Shown here piece by piece: positions 36,129-44,949 of a stretch of DNA of 48,832 nucleotides. The DNA lies in contig NZ_LMKM01000007.1 in assembly GCF_001421515.1 (NCBI RefSeq), positions 224,119 to 272,950 on the forward strand, in the 5' to 3' direction. The stretch is from Pedobacter sp. Leaf216. Its GTDB lineage: Bacteria; Bacteroidota; Bacteroidia; Sphingobacteriales; Sphingobacteriaceae. The translations under genes and the position numbers were made by a program. The notes below the pieces were generated by a model, which did not search any database, had not been told where the DNA came from, and saw only the letters and a program-made list of their open reading frames with translations. How positions within the stretch are numbered: position 1 is the first letter of the stretch; the number at the start of each line of letters is the position of its first letter.

Positions 36129-36558
36129 TCTATTACTGGTCTTACTTACCTTAAGCTGTATAAATCGAAACAATGATAAATCTGAGGCGCTGGCTAAAAC
36201 GAAAACAGATACCTGTAAGCTAAATGTAGAAAAAGCAGCTCAAATTGGAGAAGACATTAAATGTATAAACTGTCACACCCAGAGAGATAAAAGAATTACA
36301 CCTGATTTGCTTACTATGAAAGAGGTTTCTGGCATGGATAGTTTAAAATTAAGAGATTTTTTGTTCATCATTAAGCATTAAAAGAACCTTAGTTTATATA
36401 AAGATGCTCCGATTACAAAACAACGGCTTAAAAAAATTGATAGTCTATCAGATTGTGATCGTAAAAACCTGATCCATTACATTAAAGAATATAACCGGCC
36501 ACATTTGTATATATTAAGAACACCTGAAGATGCTTCGAATACAATACCTGAAAAATAA
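36094..36558 (+). pseudogene. CxxCH lipoprotein interrupted by an in-frame TAA (copy 1)
   Basis: Reading through the TAA at 36379-36381 gives exactly 154 codons, the same length as the intact copy at 36584. It has a lipoprotein signal with Cys22 (LTLSC) and a heme-type motif CINCH (57-61). After the stop the frame stays open to 36558 and includes the block SLSDCDRKNLIHYIKEYNRP, also in copy 2, differing only by synonymous changes. The stop falls where copy 2 has Lys. A short 95-residue product ending at the stop may be made. Its start overlaps the small ORF at 35964-36128. Recent loss by a nonsense change is the simplest reading. Confidence 0.75.
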
Positions 36559-36583
36559 ACGAAAGTTATAAATCCCCATACCA

Positions 36584-37048
36584 ATGGTTTCAAATATAAT
36601 AAGGCTAAGTTTAGGTAGTTTGTTAATTATCTCATTTATAATTGGCTGCACAGGTAAAAATAATAAAGAAGCAGCTACTAAAAATCGTGCTAAAATGTTA
36701 GTCGATACTTGCGATGCTCTTTACCTAGCTAAAGGAAGTGACCTTGAATTTAACATTGGCTGCAGAAGCTGTCATGTAGAGCAAGAAAAAAGATATTACC
36801 CCAAAGTACCTTCTTACTTTGAGCTATCAAAAATGGACAGCCTTAAATTAAGAGACTTTATCTTTATTAGCAAACATAAAGGATATTTCAAAAGTGAGCG
36901 ATTTTTAAGTAATAAAATTAAAACTTTAGATAGTCTATCAGATTGTGACCGGAAAAACCTGATCCATTATATAAAAGAATATAATCGGCCACAAGCTTTA
37001 CCTACTAAGTTAGATACAAACCTTACTTACAGCATCTCCAAAGAATAA
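36584..37048 (+). CDS. CxxCH lipoprotein, putative cytochrome c-like (copy 2)
   Basis: A 154-residue lipoprotein with lipobox FIIGC (Cys22) and a single c-type heme motif CRSCH (60-64). The tail (SLSDCDRKNLIHYIKEYNRP) resembles the last helix of a monoheme cytochrome c, and the KLRDFIFISKHKG segment the helix before it. No clear Met axial ligand is seen. It is probably a periplasmic, membrane-anchored electron-transfer protein; the heme assignment rests on the motif alone. It lies 25 bases after the broken paralogue. Its ATG overlaps the end of a reading frame coding for INPHTNGFKYNKAKFR. The partner protein is unknown. Confidence 0.6.
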   Translation: MVSNIIRLSLGSLLIISFIIGCTGKNNKEAATKNRAKMLVDTCDALYLAKGSDLEFNIGCRSCHVEQEKRYYPKVPSYFELSKMDSLKLRDFIFISKHKGYFKSERFLSNKIKTLDSLSDCDRKNLIHYIKEYNRPQALPTKLDTNLTYSISKE

Positions 37049-37065
37049 TTTTGAACAAATTGGTT

Positions 37066-37101
37066 ATGGATTTAAATATAACAAAGCTAAGTTTAGGTAA
37101 T
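37066..37101 (+). repeat. 36-base remnant of a third module copy
   Basis: ATGGATTTAAATATAACAAA and the next 16 bases are identical to the start of copy 1 (36094-36129). It is followed by unrelated sequence. The start positions 36094, 36584 and 37066 are spaced 490 and 482 bases apart, so this marks a truncated third unit of a tandem array. Confidence 0.75.
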
Positions 37102-37134
37102 ACCTAACCCTTACAAGAAGTATATATAATTTAA

Positions 37135-39957
37135 CTATTTCTTAATTAATTTAAATTTTTTCAATTGCTGTCCGTTTTTATTAATAACACCAACATAAAC
37201 ACCTGTAGATAATGCATTGAGGGCAAATTTATTAGAACTTGTTGCCTTTTCTTCGAAAACCTTCTGCCCCAAAATGTTAAAAATAGCCAGACTATAATCT
37301 TCGAATGATCCACTCAGAATGGTTAAATAATCGGCTACTGGATTGGGAAAGAAAGCAAATTGATCTTCTTTAAGGTAAACCACCGAAACAAGATCGCTTT
37401 GCACCTGTCCACTGGCCGTTTCGAATGTAACCCGATAAAACTGTATTCCCGCTTTTGGTTTATCATCAAAAACAGCATAATCCAATTGATTTTGAACAGG
37501 TTTAGTCTGTTGTAAAGGTGTAAACGTATTTACGCCAGTCTGTTTTTCCCAAATGATATTTTTTAAATCCAACGTGGTTCCAATACTCAAATCAAGTCTG
37601 ATTTTATCTTCAATAACCGAAGCCGACAAACTTTTAACATAACAGGCAATTCCTTGTTGGGTATAATCGATGGTATAGCTTTTTAACCCTGTAAACCCCG
37701 TACCGTTGGCGGCCACGGCAAAATACTTTCCCGAAATTTTATTAATATCCAGCTTCACAAGGGTATCTGTAAGGTTTAAAACCGGCGTAAGTACCTTATC
37801 CACCACGTTATAGAGTGTATAATCTTTGGCACCAGGCTGTGGATTCCAATTTAGCACAATACCATCCTTACAAGCATACCCTACCTTTAGTAATCTTGGG
37901 TTAGAAATCACAAAGGTTTGACTCATGATTACATTGCTTTCTACTTCCATTTTTACCATCGCTTTCGAAAACAAATCAGGCGCAACCCAATTATAAAAAC
38001 CCTTGCTTAAATCCACTCCCGATGCTATTAATTCCCAGGAAGTTCCATCATTATAACTTACAGACAAGTTTCCGCTTTTGCTTGAATAATTATTTTCCCA
38101 CCGGATGTAATTTCCTTCATTGGCAAAAAAGTATTCATCTTTTTCCGGGCTCACGAAAGAGAAAGTATTCTTCATTTTATAACGGTAAGCCAATGCAAAA
38201 CGCTGATTGTTGCCAGTTGCAATCCTGTTTCCCTTAACATGAACCTGGTACACACCTGGGTTTGGGTTTTCCACGCTGATCTGCTGAATAGTATTAATTA
38301 CATCCGCTTTTCTAACCGCAGGCTTTGAAAGGGAATCTAAATTAGCGAAACTGCTTAAAACCCACGGTAGGGTTACACTTCCTGATGGGCTTTGGAGACT
38401 TAAATCCAATCCATTAACCAAACTTTGTGCGGCATTTACAGTTGCCGGAGGATCATTCCAGGTAATGGTAAGCTTAGCTTCGGTTACATTGGCAGGAATA
38501 GTTAAAGGAATTACCAGATCCTGGTTTTTGGCAACCTCATACATTGCAACCCGGTTTTCATCTAAAGTTTTTAACGATTGGGTTACATTTAATTTCCCAT
38601 AGCCGTACACAAAATCAACTTGTGGCGTTCCCAAATCATCAGCAGAATTGATCAGTGTTGCCCTTATTAATGGTGCAGAAGCAGCTTTTTTATATTTTTG
38701 TTGGTAAAATTGTTCCAGTAAAGCAACTGATCCACTCGTAATTGCGGCCGAGCCTGAGGTTCCATCTTCGCCTAAAGCAACAAGCTCGGGCTTTACGCGG
38801 CCATCATAAGCCGGGCCTTTGCTGCTCAAACTCTCAGATACATCTTCCCTGCTAATGCCCCCAATAACCAATAGGTTTTTGGCCTGTTTAAAATTACCGG
38901 TGAGGTTAGCCCTTGAGTTAATCTTCTGATAAAAGCCAACTGAGGGCGTGGTTGTTCCTTTATTTCCGGCAGAAAATACATGGATCATCGTATCCGTTTC
39001 ATAAATCTGCTTATCGTAAGCAGCGGCTTCCATGCCATAATCGTTATCAATATCAGTACCATAAGAATGGTTTTGGACACTGATTTTAAGCGTGTTTAAA
39101 TCAGCAGCTAAATCGGGCATGAGGTTAGAAAAATCAGAAAATGCAAGTCTAGCTTTAGGTGCAGCCCCTAACCCCCTGATAAACGAATTGCCATTGCCTA
39201 ATGCCAGCGTGGCCATTGTGGTGGCATGGCTGGTAGGTGTTTTACCTATAATTGCTCCTGGTACGGTTTTCCCAAGTAAATCAAGATCGGTTGCATCGTA
39301 CATTCCCTCCTTAAAAGAAACATTGATTCCGTTGCCATCAATACCTGGAAAAAGAATATGGGCGTTAGAAATCTGATTTAAACTCAAATCCAGCCCATTA
39401 ATAACCACCTCTGTTTTGGCAACCGGCAGTGTATCCGCATATAATATACCATCACTTTCCAGCACCAACAGTAAATCCGATGGCAAAATATCAACTGTTA
39501 CTATATTATTAGCATAATCTATTGCTTTAACATTAAGGTTTTTAGCGGCAACTGTTAATTCATTTGTGTTTTTAAAAGAAAGCCTTACCCGAACGGAATC
39601 ACTCTTTTTTGTTGCATTGTTCAGCACTTTCATTAACCGATCACTGGCTTTCCAAAGGGCATTAGCCTGTTGCTGATCAATTACATTTTTGGATAGGTTG
39701 GAAACAGCTGATTTTTCGACAATAAAATAATCGCTGGCAAGCTTCTTTTTTGGGTGCAATAACTCAATTTCCCGGGTTGTTAAGCTACGGTTAAACCGAA
39801 CTAAAACCAACGAATCGGCTGGTGATTTTTGAAAATTAACACCTTTTGAAATATATTTTTCAAAATATTTTTCTATTCCAGCAGGTTGTACCTGTGCGTT
39901 TGAACCAAAAGCAGACAGACAAAAGAATAAAACTAAAAATACAGTAGTGACTTTCAA
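37135..39957 (-). CDS. Subtilase-like S8 peptidase with T9SS sorting domain
   Basis: A 940-residue secreted protein with a signal peptide ending in SNAQ. The catalytic region spans about 185-420: His244 (TSHATTMATLALG), the oxyanion Asn332 (VFSAGNKG) and Ser401 (EDGTSGSAAITSGS). The Asp motif reads INVSFKEG (211-218); Glu217 aligns with the usual Asp, so activity is uncertain. C-terminal Ig-like and fibronectin-like domains follow, and the last 80 residues (FFPNPVADYLTILSG to KKFKLIKK) form a type A T9SS sorting domain for surface delivery. The start codon is TTG at 39957, opening directly onto the signal peptide. Its role may be degradation of extracellular protein. Confidence 0.85.
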   Translation of the reverse strand: MKVTTVFLVLFFCLSAFGSNAQVQPAGIEKYFEKYISKGVNFQKSPADSLVLVRFNRSLTTREIELLHPKKKLASDYFIVEKSAVSNLSKNVIDQQQANALWKASDRLMKVLNNATKKSDSVRVRLSFKNTNELTVAAKNLNVKAIDYANNIVTVDILPSDLLLVLESDGILYADTLPVAKTEVVINGLDLSLNQISNAHILFPGIDGNGINVSFKEGMYDATDLDLLGKTVPGAIIGKTPTSHATTMATLALGNGNSFIRGLGAAPKARLAFSDFSNLMPDLAADLNTLKISVQNHSYGTDIDNDYGMEAAAYDKQIYETDTMIHVFSAGNKGTTTPSVGFYQKINSRANLTGNFKQAKNLLVIGGISREDVSESLSSKGPAYDGRVKPELVALGEDGTSGSAAITSGSVALLEQFYQQKYKKAASAPLIRATLINSADDLGTPQVDFVYGYGKLNVTQSLKTLDENRVAMYEVAKNQDLVIPLTIPANVTEAKLTITWNDPPATVNAAQSLVNGLDLSLQSPSGSVTLPWVLSSFANLDSLSKPAVRKADVINTIQQISVENPNPGVYQVHVKGNRIATGNNQRFALAYRYKMKNTFSFVSPEKDEYFFANEGNYIRWENNYSSKSGNLSVSYNDGTSWELIASGVDLSKGFYNWVAPDLFSKAMVKMEVESNVIMSQTFVISNPRLLKVGYACKDGIVLNWNPQPGAKDYTLYNVVDKVLTPVLNLTDTLVKLDINKISGKYFAVAANGTGFTGLKSYTIDYTQQGIACYVKSLSASVIEDKIRLDLSIGTTLDLKNIIWEKQTGVNTFTPLQQTKPVQNQLDYAVFDDKPKAGIQFYRVTFETASGQVQSDLVSVVYLKEDQFAFFPNPVADYLTILSGSFEDYSLAIFNILGQKVFEEKATSSNKFALNALSTGVYVGVINKNGQQLKKFKLIKK

Positions 39958-40079
39958 TAAATATTTTATAACAAAGTTTTGTTTACATCGTTTATGTTCC
40001 CTAAATTAGGATTTATAAGGTAATCCGCAAATTTTATTAACTAACTTATTCAATTTAAAAAAAATCAAACCTAAACAAG

Positions 40080-40916
40080 ATGAAAACATCCCAATTTTTA
40101 TCAATGGCAGCACTATGCCTTTTATTCACTACTCTATACTCTTGTAAGAGTAATAATACAGAAAGTGCAGTAGAAAACAAAACAGATATTTCGGCCGACA
40201 AATTATCACAAATTAAATCGTTAGGATTTAGCACTGATAACCTCCGCAAAATAGACGAAGGTTATTTAGTTGAAGGCGATATCCTTTTAACTGAAGATAA
40301 TTTAACTGAAACTTCTACCGGTGCAAATTTAAATATTGCTGAAACCGAGCAATACCGAACCACTAATGTTGTAAAATCTTTACCGCGTGTTATCACAGTA
40401 TCAGTAACCAATTTACCACAGGTATACAGCGATGCCGTAAATACCATGATTTCGAGGTACAATTCATTGGGCCTTCGCATTACTTTCCAAAGGGCTAGTG
40501 CGGGTACAACTGGAAACATTAATGTAATAGGCTTTAATGAAGGCCCTAGCGGAGGTTTTATCACCTTAGGCTCTGCAGGCTTCCCAACATCATCAGGAAA
40601 ACCATTTAATCAGATCAAAATGAATACAAATGCTGCTGCTTATGGAAGCAACCCTGATTTATTGTATCTGGCTTCTGTGATCCAGCACGAAGTTGGCCAC
40701 TGCATAGGTTTCCGTCATACCGATTACATGAACCGTGCATTTAGCTGTGGTGCTAGTGGCGCAGGCAATGAAGGTGCATCCAATGTTGGCGCAGTAAGAA
40801 TTCCAGGAACTCCTTCCAATCCTGATGCAGCTTCATTTATGTTAGCCTGTTCTAATGGTGGTAACCGCACCTTTAACGCTAATGATGTTATTGCTGTAAA
40901 CTACCTTTACAAATAA
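40080..40916 (+). CDS. M57-like zinc metalloprotease lipoprotein
   Basis: A 278-residue lipoprotein (Cys22, LYSCK). The metzincin zinc motif HEVGHCIGFRH (203-213) has the HExxHxxGxxH form, with His203, His207 and His213 as ligands and Glu204 as the catalytic base. It matches the short M57-type peptidases common in Bacteroidota. The N-terminal region (about 25-100) is a likely propeptide. It is divergent from the T9SS peptidase and ends at a terminator, so it is monocistronic. The substrate is unknown. Confidence 0.85.
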   Translation: MKTSQFLSMAALCLLFTTLYSCKSNNTESAVENKTDISADKLSQIKSLGFSTDNLRKIDEGYLVEGDILLTEDNLTETSTGANLNIAETEQYRTTNVVKSLPRVITVSVTNLPQVYSDAVNTMISRYNSLGLRITFQRASAGTTGNINVIGFNEGPSGGFITLGSAGFPTSSGKPFNQIKMNTNAAAYGSNPDLLYLASVIQHEVGHCIGFRHTDYMNRAFSCGASGAGNEGASNVGAVRIPGTPSNPDAASFMLACSNGGNRTFNANDVIAVNYLYK

Positions 40917-40957
40917 GCAGAACACCCAAAGGATTACCTTACAGATCAAGAAACAAG

Positions 40958-40981
40958 AGCCCCGAAATATTCGGGGCTTTT
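40958..40981 (+). terminator. Intrinsic terminator of the M57 gene
   Basis: AGCCCCGAA (40958-40966) and TTCGGGGCT (40970-40978) are perfect arms with an ATA loop and a following T run. Confidence 0.85.
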
Positions 40982-41079
40982 ATGTTTATATTCTATTCAC
41001 TAAAGGATTGCAACAGAAATAGATCCTGAAATAAATTCAGGATGACGCGTAACGTGAACCAGTGACAACGGCTTACCCT

Positions 41080-41215
41080 TTTAAACACAAGCCTGATTTA
41101 TTAAACCTGATAGCGCCAAATAGCTCCCGATTTGAGGAAATATCTTGTATTTAAGAGCACTTAAATCGGGACTATAGGCAATAGCAGGACTACAATAACC
41201 GAAGAACTACCGCGC
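41080..41215 (-). repeat. Diverged, inverted relative of the 25-kb tandem repeat
   Basis: On the minus strand this segment carries GTAGTCCTGCTATTG, then CCCGATTTAAG...AAATCGGG, then CTATCAGGTTTAATAAATCA, in the order seen in copies 1 and 2 at 25.1-26.0 kb. It adjoins an ATCCTGAA-TTCAGGAT hairpin (41021-41047). No gene is present in 40982-41331. Confidence 0.5.
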
Positions 41216-41255
41216 CCTACTTTCCAAAAACGACAGATGGCTCATAGGAATATTG

Positions 41256-41325
41256 TTTAACCACAGATGAACACTGATAAACACGGATTCATTATCTGTG
41301 TTCATCCTCTTAATCTGTGGTTAAA
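41256..41325. repeat. Long hairpin repeat after the S9 peptidase gene
   Basis: TTTAACCACAGAT (41256-41268) pairs with ATCTGTGGTTAAA (41313-41325), and GATGAACAC (41266-41274) with GTGTTCATC (41298-41306). It lies just past the minus-strand S9 stop, and similar 'acacagat' text occurs at 9.3, 13.3 and 15.2 kb. It may terminate or protect the S9 mRNA. Confidence 0.6.
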
Positions 41326-41331
41326 TGAATT

Positions 41332-43839
41332 TTATTTTCCGTTCTGTTCGATATCTCTGTCCATTTCTACCAAATCAACATCGCTCGGTTCTGAGAAATC
41401 GCCAATTAAATATTTGTTAAAATGATCAGCCAGTTTCCAGAAAGCATATTCTGTCATATCTCCAAAGCCGTGGCGTTGACCAGGGATAATTAAGAAATCG
41501 AAACGTTTACCCGCTTTCATCAATGCATTGGCCACACGGATGGAGTTCGCAGGATGCACATTATTGTCTACATCACCATGCATCAATAACAAATGCCCTT
41601 TTAGGTTTTTAGCCAGATCAGGGTTTTTATCAATGCTGTATTTAAATGAAGTATCGCCCTTTAACGAGATGGTTTCCTTTACCCCATGGTGTTTTTCGCT
41701 CCACCAACGGTTATAAATGCTGTTATCGTGGTTTCCTGCATTAGAAACTGCTGCTTTAAAAAAATCAGGATAAACCAACATGGCCGCTGTAGACATAAAA
41801 CCACCGCCAGAATGGCCTGTAATCCCTACTTTAGATTCATCTATATAAGGAAATTTTGCTGCCAGTTGCTCAATAGCCGTTTTCTTATCAGCCAAGCCAT
41901 AATCGCGCAGGTTGCCATAACCATAAGTATGGTACCATTTAGAACGCGAAGGGTTTCCGCCCCGGTTACCAACAGTGATTACGATATAACCGAATTGAGC
42001 CAAACGTTCTGTGCGGTCCATACTTTTACTAAATGCCTTATTCACAGCTTCCGTTTGCGGCCCTGGATATACATACTCAATAATCGGGTATTTTTTATTT
42101 GGATCGAAATCAAATGGTTTATACATCACACCATACAGATCAGTAATGCCATCATCAGCCTTTACTTTAAAAGTTTCCGGAAATTTGTAACCAGCGGTCA
42201 TCAACAATGATAAATCAGTTGTTTCCAGATCCATTACTTTTTTACCAGTACCATCATAAAGCGTAGCCTTAGGCGCAGTATTAACCCTCGAATAATTGTC
42301 TACAAAAAAAGTATTGTTATCATTCATGCTCGAAGCGTGGTCAAAATCGCCGGCATTTAACAATTTCATATTCGAGCCATCAAAATTAATGCTGTATAAA
42401 TGCAAATAATAAGGATCTTCTTTGCCTTCACGTCCGTTAGCCGTAAAATATAAGATGCGTTTTTTCTCATCAATATTCACAATACTTTCGCAGTGGAAAG
42501 CACCTTTGGTAATCTGGTTTTTCAGTTTACCATTTTCATCAAAAAGATAAAAATGCGCCCAGCCATCACGCTCACTCCAATGAATCAGCTCTTTACCATC
42601 ATTTACCAAACCCGGGCGGTTTACCTCTACATAAGTATTAAAACGTTCGTCGATAATTGGAGTAACTTTTCCGGTAGCAATATCTACTGTACCAATATCA
42701 ATACGCTTTAAATCGCGACTGGTACGAGAAAAATAGAAACGGCTATCATTGCCGAGCCATATAGACGGGCGGAATTCATTATCACGGTCTTTATTTAATG
42801 AAGGTTTACTCCAAACCGAAATACTTTGATCTTTAAAAGCTGCAACACTTAGTTTTTTGTAAGATTTTGCTGCAAAATCAAATAACAAAACCTCATCCTG
42901 AGGAGCTTCAGCCTCTCCAGGCATTTGGTATTTATAGGTTTCTAAAGTTGGGCGGCCAGGTGTAACACTGTTAATTACCCAAAGATCCTTAACCTTACGC
43001 GAATCAGTCCTGTCTAAAACAAAATATTTCGAATTCGGCGACCAAAGCACATAAGCACCGCGGCGTTTTTTATTATTCTTTTCGTTTTCTACATTGTTTT
43101 CGCCATCGCCATCACTCCCGTACGAATAGAATTTTACGCCATCTTTTGTTAACTGATGTTCTACAATGGTACTGTCATCTTCATTTTTAACCGCTTTTTT
43201 GTAATTGTCCTTATCCATCCAATACAAATTATAATTGCGTGAAAATATAATAGCAGATGAATCTGGTGCTACTGATCCCCATGCTGGTTTTGGTTTGGGT
43301 TTACTAAAATTCGGTACCTCAGTTAACTTTGCAGTGGCCAGTTCATACTTAAAAGAAAATATTTTCTTCTGCATCGAATCTGCCGCTTTTTTATCTTTCC
43401 TGTCTTTTTTTAACTCATCAACACTGCTTTTAATTTCGAAGGAGATACTTTTTTCATCCGAAGCAAATTTTAAGTTTTCGAGTGGTAAATGCTCAGCATC
43501 AAACGGATCACGAACGGCCAGGGTAATATCTGCAGCAATTTTAGCATTATCAAACATCAGTTTTTTGCTTTTTGTAGCAGGATCTACCAAATACCAGAAT
43601 TTACCTTTCGGACTTTCGAAAGTGTACCAAAAACGGTTACTTAACTTTAGCCAATGCGGATCTACCGCGGTAGAATACACCATTTTTTTCAACTTGTTTG
43701 GCGAAAAACGCGATGCAAGCTGATAATTCGCCTTAGGTTGCGGCAGAACATTCTCGGTTATGGTAAAAGTTTTGTTTTGTGCAACTACAGTTAGGGATAA
43801 AAACTGCGCACACAACAGGAGTTTATAAAGTTTATTCAT
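41332..43839 (-). CDS. S9 family peptidase (DPP-IV-like prolyl oligopeptidase)
   Basis: An 835-residue protein with a signal peptide (about 1-20, ending VVAQ). The N-terminal part (about 60-560) is a beta-propeller of the DPP-IV kind, with repeated WSPNSKYFVLDRTD-type blades. The C-terminal alpha/beta hydrolase holds Ser677 (GHSGGGFMS), Asp758 (GDVDNNVH) and His790 (GQRHGF), a complete triad. Proteins of this family cut dipeptides after Pro or Ala. It is probably periplasmic or surface-bound. It is monocistronic, with the hairpin at 41256 after it. The long propeller linker (about 120-160, rich in Lys and Asp) is a family-typical insert. Confidence 0.92.
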   Translation of the reverse strand: MNKLYKLLLCAQFLSLTVVAQNKTFTITENVLPQPKANYQLASRFSPNKLKKMVYSTAVDPHWLKLSNRFWYTFESPKGKFWYLVDPATKSKKLMFDNAKIAADITLAVRDPFDAEHLPLENLKFASDEKSISFEIKSSVDELKKDRKDKKAADSMQKKIFSFKYELATAKLTEVPNFSKPKPKPAWGSVAPDSSAIIFSRNYNLYWMDKDNYKKAVKNEDDSTIVEHQLTKDGVKFYSYGSDGDGENNVENEKNNKKRRGAYVLWSPNSKYFVLDRTDSRKVKDLWVINSVTPGRPTLETYKYQMPGEAEAPQDEVLLFDFAAKSYKKLSVAAFKDQSISVWSKPSLNKDRDNEFRPSIWLGNDSRFYFSRTSRDLKRIDIGTVDIATGKVTPIIDERFNTYVEVNRPGLVNDGKELIHWSERDGWAHFYLFDENGKLKNQITKGAFHCESIVNIDEKKRILYFTANGREGKEDPYYLHLYSINFDGSNMKLLNAGDFDHASSMNDNNTFFVDNYSRVNTAPKATLYDGTGKKVMDLETTDLSLLMTAGYKFPETFKVKADDGITDLYGVMYKPFDFDPNKKYPIIEYVYPGPQTEAVNKAFSKSMDRTERLAQFGYIVITVGNRGGNPSRSKWYHTYGYGNLRDYGLADKKTAIEQLAAKFPYIDESKVGITGHSGGGFMSTAAMLVYPDFFKAAVSNAGNHDNSIYNRWWSEKHHGVKETISLKGDTSFKYSIDKNPDLAKNLKGHLLLMHGDVDNNVHPANSIRVANALMKAGKRFDFLIIPGQRHGFGDMTEYAFWKLADHFNKYLIGDFSEPSDVDLVEMDRDIEQNGK

Positions 43840-43989
43840 TAAAATTTGTTTGAACCGCTAAATTATTTAATTAAAGCATATTAAGCAGGTTTTAATGTGT
43901 AATAAAAGCGATAGTTAGCTCAATTATATATGCTTTAAATAAATTATTAACACTATTTATTTTGATAGCTAAATAATTAACAGATTTTA

Positions 43990-43997
43990 TAGTTTTG
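43990..43997 (+). promoter_or_regulatory. Candidate -7 element (TAGTTTTG) for the first deacetylase
   Basis: TAGTTTTG matches TAnnTTTG and lies 15 bases before the ATG at 44013. A TTTG at 43961-43964 is a possible but rather distant -33. Confidence 0.4.
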
Positions 43998-44012
43998 TAG
44001 CCATATATCCCA

Positions 44013-44894
44013 ATGATGAAATATAGCTTTTTAACCTTAATAACAGCAGGCGCAATCTTATTTGCCAGCTGCCAGTCTAAATCACAAACAGAAAACCCTT
44101 CTACTCAAGATACCACAACAAAAATGGCCAAAACCGCAGCAGGTAATGCAGCTCCGGTTGATGTTTCGAAGATAAAAGTTGCCGATGCCAAAACCATTCT
44201 GGCCCGAAAACAAGTGCCGATTTTATGCTATCACCAGGTGAGAAACTGGAAACCAACCGATGGTAAAGTAGGTAAAGATTATATTGTAGAAATACAAAAC
44301 TTTAAAGATCAAATGAAAATGCTGGCCGATAGTGGTTACCACACCATTTTACCCGATCAGTTGTACGCTTACCTGAACACTGGTGCTGCCCTGCCAAGCA
44401 AACCGATTATGCTAACTTTTGATGATACAGACATGGATCAGTTTACCATTGTTCGCCCAACGTTGGATAAATTAGGCTTTAAAGCCGTTTATTTTATCAT
44501 GACGGTTTCGATTGGCAGAAAAGGCAAGTTTGTAGATTACATGACGAGGGAGCAGATTAAACAACTTTCTGATGAAGGAAACATTATTGGCAGCCATACT
44601 TACGACCATAAAAACTTTAAAAAATATGCCGGTAAAGATTGGGAAGAACAACTGGATAAACCAACCAAAAAACTAGAAGAAATTACAGGCAAAACCATGA
44701 CCGAATTTGCTTATCCTTTTGGTTTATGGAATGCAGAAGGAATTCCGGAACTTAAAAAACGTGGTTTCAGAATGGCTTATCAACTCTCTACAAAACGGGA
44801 TGAAAAAGACCCGTTATTTACCATCCGCAGAATTATTGCCAGCGGTTACTGGTCGCCAAAAACATTGAGCAACAGCATTAAAAACAGTTTTTAA
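44013..44894 (+). CDS. NodB-type polysaccharide deacetylase lipoprotein
   Basis: A 293-residue lipoprotein (lipobox FASC, Cys20). The NodB catalytic motif 1 is MLTFDDTD with Asp137 and Asp138, and motif 2 is GSHTYDH with metal ligands His195 and His199; the family removes N- or O-acetyl groups from glycans. The opening CYHQVRN is typical of the short family. It is paralogous to the deacetylase at 46323 (both share FDDTD, GSHTYDHKNF-like and ITGK blocks). It heads a same-strand cluster with an M1-like peptidase and a DUF3298 protein. Its substrate could be a cell-wall or outer glycan. Confidence 0.88.
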   Translation: MMKYSFLTLITAGAILFASCQSKSQTENPSTQDTTTKMAKTAAGNAAPVDVSKIKVADAKTILARKQVPILCYHQVRNWKPTDGKVGKDYIVEIQNFKDQMKMLADSGYHTILPDQLYAYLNTGAALPSKPIMLTFDDTDMDQFTIVRPTLDKLGFKAVYFIMTVSIGRKGKFVDYMTREQIKQLSDEGNIIGSHTYDHKNFKKYAGKDWEEQLDKPTKKLEEITGKTMTEFAYPFGLWNAEGIPELKKRGFRMAYQLSTKRDEKDPLFTIRRIIASGYWSPKTLSNSIKNSF

Positions 44895-44900
44895 ATCACC

Positions 44901-44926
44901 AATCCCGGCACTGCCGGGATTTTTCT
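44901..44926 (+). terminator. Intrinsic terminator between the deacetylase and the M1-like gene
   Basis: AATCCCGGC (44901-44909) and GCCGGGATT (44913-44921) are perfect arms with an ACT loop, followed by T residues, so transcription of the first deacetylase probably ends here and the M1-like gene may need its own promoter or read-through. Confidence 0.8.
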
Positions 44927-44949
44927 TTTTAACGAACCAACGCTTAAAC

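Noticed and set aside
35964..37101. Polymorphic toxin-immunity array
   Set aside because: Repeated C-terminal peptide followed by a lipoprotein recalls one, but no toxin domain, Rhs, CdiA or export motif is visible, and the lipoproteins carry a heme-type CxxCH. Kept only as an open idea.
41686..42210. 174-residue plus-strand ORF inside the S9 peptidase gene
   Set aside because: Antisense shadow of a gene with a complete catalytic triad.
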